Source of the DNA: Bacteroidota bacterium
GTDB lineage: Bacteria; Bacteroidota; Bacteroidia; Chitinophagales; Saprospiraceae
Assembly (NCBI GenBank): GCA_016124585.1
Contig: WGNL01000011.1
Coordinates: 1-64,000 of the forward strand
Direction: 5' to 3'
DNA length: 64,000 bases
The first letter of the stretch is position 1. Each line of letters starts with the position of its first letter. The notes below the pieces were generated by a model, which searched no databases, was not told the origin of the DNA, and saw nothing but the letters and a program-made list of their open reading frames with translations. This document shows, piece by piece, positions 59,622 to 64,000 of this stretch. A program made the position numbers and the translations under genes.

Positions 59622-62177
59622 ATGAGCTTCCTTAAATCTTTACCTCACAGTTTGAAACTAACCCTCCTGATTTTGACGGTTATGGCTGGTAAGGCCATAA
59701 AATCCAATGCACAGGCAAGTGTCGGTATCAACGAAGACGGCTCTTCACCTAATGTTGGGGCTATTCTTGACTTGAAATCCTCAGACAAGGGCTTGCTTAT
59801 TCCCCGCATGACCAGCGTCCAACGGACCGCCATCAGTGGAGGCAGCCCTGCTAATGGTATGATGGTTTTTGACACCGATACCGGCACTTTTTGGTATTAC
59901 GACGGGACCAAATGGCTGGATATGTCCAAACTCGCATTGGAGGATGCAGATTCTGATACCAAAATACAAGTGGAAGAAAGCCCCGACGAAGATGTCATCC
60001 GCTTTGATGTGGCAGGGGTAGAAGTGATGCGCCACGATGGTAAAACGCTGCACGCCGAGGCGCCCGGAGAAAGCCTATTTATTGGTACGGATGCTGGCCT
60101 GAATGATGATGGCATCAACGACGGACTTGGCAATCAGAACACATTTATTGGTTATTCAGCAGGATATTCCAACAACACGGCTATTCAAAATACCTTCCTT
60201 GGTTCTTATGCTGGGGCTTTCAATGTGATTGGTTTGGGTAACACGTTTTTGGGAAGAGCCGCTGGATTTAAGACAACTTCAAGTGGAAACACATTCGTAG
60301 GTGCAAATGCTGGAATCAACAACACTTCGGGCAGTAATAATATTATGCAGGGTTTGTTCAGTGGATACAGCAATACCACCGGTAGTGAAAACTATTTCAC
60401 TGGTTACCAGTCCGGCTACTCCAACACCACTGCTGGTAAAAATTACTTTTCAGGTTATGAAGCAGGTTACTCTAACACCACCATCGGAGCCAACCATTTC
60501 GCAGGATACAGGGCCGGGTATAGCAACACTACCGGGGTCGCCAACCAGTTCATAGGCTATCAGGCTGGTTATGCCAACACATTTGGGAGCAGGAATCTGT
60601 TCGTAGGGCGGGAGGCCGGAACGGGCAATACAACTGGTAGCGACAACCTTTTCATCGGATATCTTGCAGGAAAAGTTAACTCAACTGCAAGTGGCAACCA
60701 TTTCGTCGGCGTTCAGGCTGGTGAAAACAATTCATCCGGAACATTGAACCAATTCGATGGCTATAAAGCAGGAACTACGAATACAACTGGCAGCAAAAAC
60801 TATTTTTCGGGGTACGAGGCTGGCACATCCAATACTACCGGAATTGAAAATGTCTTTATAGGAACTCAAGCAGGGAAGTCAAATACTTTCGGAAATTACA
60901 ATTTATTCTCAGGGTACAATGTTGGATTTTACAATACTTCCGGCTCTTGGAATGTATTTTTAGGCTACCAATCTGGCAAGTCCAACGGCACAGGATACAG
61001 CAATGCATTTATGGGGTATAGAGCAGGCGGTGGAAACCTTACTGGAAATTTTAATGCATTTGTTGGTTACTTGGCAGGAGAGAAAAATGAAAGCGGCGAT
61101 GGCAATGCGTTTTACGGGAGCTCAGCGGGGCATGAAAATCTAACAGGAGATTATAACGTCTTTGTTGGCACTTCGGCAGGATTAGACAATCAGTCGGGGT
61201 CGGACAACACTTTCATTGGCTATGAAGCTGGAAAGGATAACCTTGCAAGCGACAATACTTTCATCGGAAAAGGGGCTGGCCGGACCTTTACTCTCGGCAC
61301 TTTAAATACCATGGTCGGAATGGGAGCAGGTGAGTCGTTTTCTGGCAGTGCTGACAACTGCACTTTTTTGGGTGCCTATGCAGGCAAAAGTGCTACCAGC
61401 AGCGACAATACCCTCATCGGATATAACGCAGGAAAGGCCGTCACCAACATCAAGAATACTATTATTGGTAGTGACGCCGGTGCCGCAGGTACTTTTACAG
61501 GGCATAGCAATACCATCGTCGGACAAAGTGCGGCATCTGGGCTTACTAGTGGATCTCAAAATGTGGTTATCGGAGCAAGTACTGCCTCATCTTTAGGTTC
61601 TAGCAGTTCAAATACTTTGATTGGTTATAGTTCACGGTCACTACTCAATCAAAACAATTGCATCGCCATAGGATACGACACCTATGTAACTGCTGCTAGT
61701 ACGGCCCTGATAGGTAAAAACATCACTAAAGTCGGTTTCGGAAAAGAAGCAGGTGCCAGCGAGGCCATGGCATTTTATGTCAATACTGCCTATTTGTCTT
61801 CGGGCGGTACATGGACCAATGCCTCTGACCGTAATGTAAAGGAAAACATTACATCTGTGAATGGTAGTGAGGTGTTGGAAAAGATAGCGCAACTCCCCAT
61901 CACTCAATGGAACTACATCAAGGAAGATGACTCCATTAAGCACATCGGGCCAATGGCACAGGATTTTTATGCAGCCTTTGGATTGGGTAGGGATGAAAAA
62001 ACTATATCCACCATTGACCCTGCTGGAGTGGCACTTGTTTCCATCCAAGAATTGTATAAAAAGCAATTGGAATTGGACGATAAAATCAACGAAATAGCCA
62101 ATTTGAAAAGTGTGGTGGAGCGGCTCGTTTCAGAAGTTGAATCTTTGAAAGCGAAAGCGGACAACAAAAGCAATTGA
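59622..62177 (+). CDS. surface protein with about 30 17-residue repeats and a peptidase S74 chaperone domain
   Basis: An 851-aa secreted protein. After the signal peptide (TLLILTVMAG...SNAQ) comes a head segment common in Bacteroidota fibres (SVGINEDGSSPNVGAILDLK, LLIPRMTSVQRTAISG, NGMMVFDTDTGTFWYYDGTKW). Residues about 165-690 are repeats of the form SGYSNTTGSENYFTGYQ (G-x-N-T-T-G-x-x-N-x-F-x-G), like a beta-solenoid or YadA-type head. The end is an endosialidase-type intramolecular chaperone (S74): SDRNVKENI with the Ser/Lys pair and the helix ELDDKINEIANLKSVVERLV. Such domains trimerise fibres and cut themselves off. No T9SS signal. Next gene 34 nt downstream. Confidence 0.86.
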   Translation: MSFLKSLPHSLKLTLLILTVMAGKAIKSNAQASVGINEDGSSPNVGAILDLKSSDKGLLIPRMTSVQRTAISGGSPANGMMVFDTDTGTFWYYDGTKWLDMSKLALEDADSDTKIQVEESPDEDVIRFDVAGVEVMRHDGKTLHAEAPGESLFIGTDAGLNDDGINDGLGNQNTFIGYSAGYSNNTAIQNTFLGSYAGAFNVIGLGNTFLGRAAGFKTTSSGNTFVGANAGINNTSGSNNIMQGLFSGYSNTTGSENYFTGYQSGYSNTTAGKNYFSGYEAGYSNTTIGANHFAGYRAGYSNTTGVANQFIGYQAGYANTFGSRNLFVGREAGTGNTTGSDNLFIGYLAGKVNSTASGNHFVGVQAGENNSSGTLNQFDGYKAGTTNTTGSKNYFSGYEAGTSNTTGIENVFIGTQAGKSNTFGNYNLFSGYNVGFYNTSGSWNVFLGYQSGKSNGTGYSNAFMGYRAGGGNLTGNFNAFVGYLAGEKNESGDGNAFYGSSAGHENLTGDYNVFVGTSAGLDNQSGSDNTFIGYEAGKDNLASDNTFIGKGAGRTFTLGTLNTMVGMGAGESFSGSADNCTFLGAYAGKSATSSDNTLIGYNAGKAVTNIKNTIIGSDAGAAGTFTGHSNTIVGQSAASGLTSGSQNVVIGASTASSLGSSSSNTLIGYSSRSLLNQNNCIAIGYDTYVTAASTALIGKNITKVGFGKEAGASEAMAFYVNTAYLSSGGTWTNASDRNVKENITSVNGSEVLEKIAQLPITQWNYIKEDDSIKHIGPMAQDFYAAFGLGRDEKTISTIDPAGVALVSIQELYKKQLELDDKINEIANLKSVVERLVSEVESLKAKADNKSN

Positions 62178-62211
62178 TATTTTGCACCAAAAAGCAAAAA
62201 ATCGATATCAT

Positions 62212-63726
62212 ATGCGAAAACTGATTTGGGTAATTCTCCTATGGCAACCTCTTTTCTTGTTTGGCCAGACGATGGAAAGCGGGGATGTTTTCACCAAAAT
62301 TTCTACCATCATTTCAAACATGCCATTGGAAAATGGAGATGATTACTCCGAGCCTACAAACGGTGAAATTCTGGATTGGATAGATATGCTGGACGACCTG
62401 TTCACCGCCAACTATGCCAGTGCTGACGCCAAAGCCGATGCCCTTGGCTACGATGTGGTAGAGTTCTCTGACAACACCACCAGCGAGACTTATTATGTCT
62501 TGGAAAAATTGGGGAACGGGGCTAATTATTGGGGCACCTATGTATTAAATCCAAATGCCGACAGGGAGGAAGTCATATTGATGTCGCCACATCCTAGATT
62601 CGACTTCAATACCGCCAAAGAAGGAATATATTGTTTCAAAGCAATAGATGCCGGTTTTTTCATGATGGCGGGGACACACCGATGCAACCATACGGACGAG
62701 TCAACTTGTTCGGGTACAACGGATGCTTGCGGTTCTTCCGCTCCCTACCGGATTTCAGATTTGGCACATTCCGTCAATTCAATCTGGCAAGCGACCACAG
62801 AATATTTGTTCACCCTGACTTCCGACAGCTATTTCATCCAATTGCACGGGTTTACCAAAACAGGCAGCGACCCCTATGTCATCATGAGCAACGGCACCCG
62901 GCAAACACCTGGGCCAGACCCCATCACTGCCATCCGTGATGAACTTTTGATTGCTGACCCGGTGCTGACCTTCAAGATAGCCCATATTGACCTCGATTGG
63001 GACAGGTTGATTGGATTCACCAACACCAATGGCCGCTTGATTAATTCAAGTGCCAACCATTGCACAACTAATGCCACCTCAACAAGTGGCAGGTTTGTTC
63101 ATATCGAACAGGAAAAAACGAGGCTACGGGACAATTCGACTGGCTGGCAAAAAATGGCCACGGCATTGACCGAAAGTTTTCCTCTCCAGCCGCTCACAGT
63201 CGAACTTGTATCATTTGATGCAGAGATGGTAGGGGAAAAAGTCATGTTGTCGTGGGTGGTAGCATCAGAAACGGACAATGATTTTTTTGCCATCGAAAAA
63301 TCCGCCGATGGGATAAAATTCCAAACAATTGGAAATATCACAGGACGAGGACAAGCCACCACCCCGAAAACTTACCAATACTTGGATACCCCCAGCATCG
63401 GCGATAATTATTACCGCCTACGCCAAGTTGATTTTGATGGGAAAATGGAATTGTCCCCCATCGTTTCCATCCAATATTCCGATAATTCAAAAATTGAGAT
63501 TCGAGTTTTTGCCTCAGATAGCCAAATTATCGCATTAATGGAAAATCCTGAACCCGATGGGATTCAGATTCAACTGTTCGATTCTCTGGGTAGGCTTTTG
63601 GTGAAGCGCACACTATTTTTGGGTGAAAATTCAATCCCTGTTGAAAATATCCAAAAGGGCATCTATCACTTTAGGGCAACAGGTAACGGGCAATTGTTCT
63701 CCGCTGGCTCTTTATTGATAAATTGA
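62212..63726 (+). CDS. secreted protein with metallohydrolase-like motifs and a T9SS-like C-terminus
   Basis: A 504-aa secreted protein. The signal peptide (LIWVILLWQPLFLFGQ) is followed by a domain (about 25-330) with conserved polar motifs: MSPHPRFDFN (His127), AGTHRCNH (His156), SDLAHS, YFIQLHGF (His212), IMSNGTRQTPGP and RFVHIEQEK (His297, Glu299). The pattern recalls N-formylglutamate-amidohydrolase-like or gamma-PGA-hydrolase-like zinc enzymes, but I cannot assign a family. Then an Ig-like/FN3 segment (LVSFDAEMVGEKVMLSWVVA, TDNDFFAIEKSADG) and a C-terminal beta domain like T9SS type A tails (FDSLGRLLVKRTL...FSAGSLLIN). It follows the S74 gene by 34 nt. Confidence 0.6.
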   Translation: MRKLIWVILLWQPLFLFGQTMESGDVFTKISTIISNMPLENGDDYSEPTNGEILDWIDMLDDLFTANYASADAKADALGYDVVEFSDNTTSETYYVLEKLGNGANYWGTYVLNPNADREEVILMSPHPRFDFNTAKEGIYCFKAIDAGFFMMAGTHRCNHTDESTCSGTTDACGSSAPYRISDLAHSVNSIWQATTEYLFTLTSDSYFIQLHGFTKTGSDPYVIMSNGTRQTPGPDPITAIRDELLIADPVLTFKIAHIDLDWDRLIGFTNTNGRLINSSANHCTTNATSTSGRFVHIEQEKTRLRDNSTGWQKMATALTESFPLQPLTVELVSFDAEMVGEKVMLSWVVASETDNDFFAIEKSADGIKFQTIGNITGRGQATTPKTYQYLDTPSIGDNYYRLRQVDFDGKMELSPIVSIQYSDNSKIEIRVFASDSQIIALMENPEPDGIQIQLFDSLGRLLVKRTLFLGENSIPVENIQKGIYHFRATGNGQLFSAGSLLIN

Positions 63727-63771
63727 ATCAATCTGATGGGTAATCCATCTTTACTACCAACAATTTATATC

Positions 63772-64000
63772 ATGAAATACGTATCCGCCATTCTGTTTTT
63801 ATTGCTGCCATTTTTCCTCCAAGCCCAAGGCGGCCTATTCATCGGTAGCGGCATCAATATGGTTGCTTCCGGCCAGCCACACATCATCGTTGAAAATGGG
63901 AAATTCAGCAATGACGGCGATTTTTCAGCTGACGCAAGCACAGTACATATCACTGGTACTGCAGCTACTGGTTACTCCACCATCGGTGGCACTTCGGTAA
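63772..64000 (+). CDS. partial gene: secreted protein, cut by the window end
   Basis: The open frame starts with ATG 63772 and is still open at the last base. It begins with a signal peptide (YVSAILFLLLPFFLQAQ), then GGLFIGSGINMVASGQPHIIV and ENGKFSNDGDFSADASTVHI, the pattern of Bacteroidota surface proteins made of short beta repeats, often followed by a T9SS tail. It lies 45 nt after the preceding gene and is likely part of the same run of secreted proteins. The end of the gene is not visible. Confidence 0.7.
   Translation, partial: MKYVSAILFLLLPFFLQAQGGLFIGSGINMVASGQPHIIVENGKFSNDGDFSADASTVHITGTAATGYSTIGGTSV

Noticed and set aside
60112-61680. Regular 51-bp spacing considered as a CRISPR array or tandem DNA repeat
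   Set aside because: The periodicity is in the protein; DNA units differ strongly and there are no identical repeats separated by spacers.
59622-62177. Prophage tail fibre gene
   Set aside because: S74 domains occur in phage tails, but no other phage gene is near and the protein has a signal peptide.

Overview
This looks like chromosomal DNA of a Bacteroidota, most likely a Saprospiria (Saprospiraceae-like) bacterium. The evidence is cumulative: C-terminal domains of both type IX secretion classes (type A at the ends of the 32995 and probably 62212 genes, type B 'gliding motility-associated' at the end of the 22679 gene); a TonB-dependent receptor with a DUF4249 lipoprotein partner; DUF983, DUF1361, DUF1569 and DUF1684 proteins; a CreD with its winged-helix regulator; few Shine-Dalgarno sequences; and promoters of the Bacteroidota type (TTG about 19-20 nt before TAnnTTTG). 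The class-level assignment is inference. No prophage, insertion sequence with a transposase, or CRISPR array was seen.

Layout. 0.2-10 kb is a minus-strand block of unlinked housekeeping and accessory genes (TMEM175 channel, DUF2200, a broken PhyH-type dioxygenase, VOC protein, Bcr/CflA-type exporter, MutS2, a beta-lactamase-fold lipoprotein, a GT39-like membrane glycosyltransferase) plus the remnant of a small gene. 10-16 kb holds lolD, ung, tRNA-Arg(UCU), an LptF/LptG permease, fabG and small regulators. 16.4-18.9 kb is a self-contained regulatory unit: membrane protein, winged-helix regulator and creD, with the same palindromic operator before the first and third genes. 19-22 kb holds DUF1361, a small Cys-motif protein, an outer-membrane protein and a His-rich lipoprotein, then an L,D-transpeptidase. 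22.7-28.5 kb is one giant T9SS-secreted protein. 28.7-41 kb has an SSS symporter, a MoxR-like ATPase, a DUF1684 lipid-anchored or secreted protein, a secreted M12B-like metalloprotease, an SDR epimerase, DUF1569, an orphan DNA methyltransferase and a SulP transporter.

41.1-48.9 kb is the complete histidine operon, hisG-D-C-B-(HA)-F-(IE). It is preceded by a typical promoter, a 23-codon leader peptide with five His codons among codons 6-11, and an intrinsic terminator whose 5' arm can pair instead with RNA inside the leader reading frame: a complete attenuator. The operon is also peppered with palindromic elements. They sit at most gene junctions, form the end of hisD, fuse hisH to hisA in frame, and are inserted in frame in the linker of HisIE. 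This is the most unusual part of the window.

49-64 kb carries a TonB receptor/DUF4249 pair, a sterol-desaturase-like hydroxylase, a hybrid two-component sensor with REC and Hpt domains convergent with an OmpR-type regulator, a small membrane protein, and a run of surface or secreted proteins: a long 17-residue-repeat protein ending in a peptidase S74 chaperone domain, a possible metallohydrolase with a T9SS tail, and a gene cut off by the window end.

Three places look broken by single changes (nonsense codon in the PhyH gene, two 1-nt deletions in a small gene, a probable 1-nt deletion in the signal peptide of the hybrid sensor). These could be real mutations or sequence errors.
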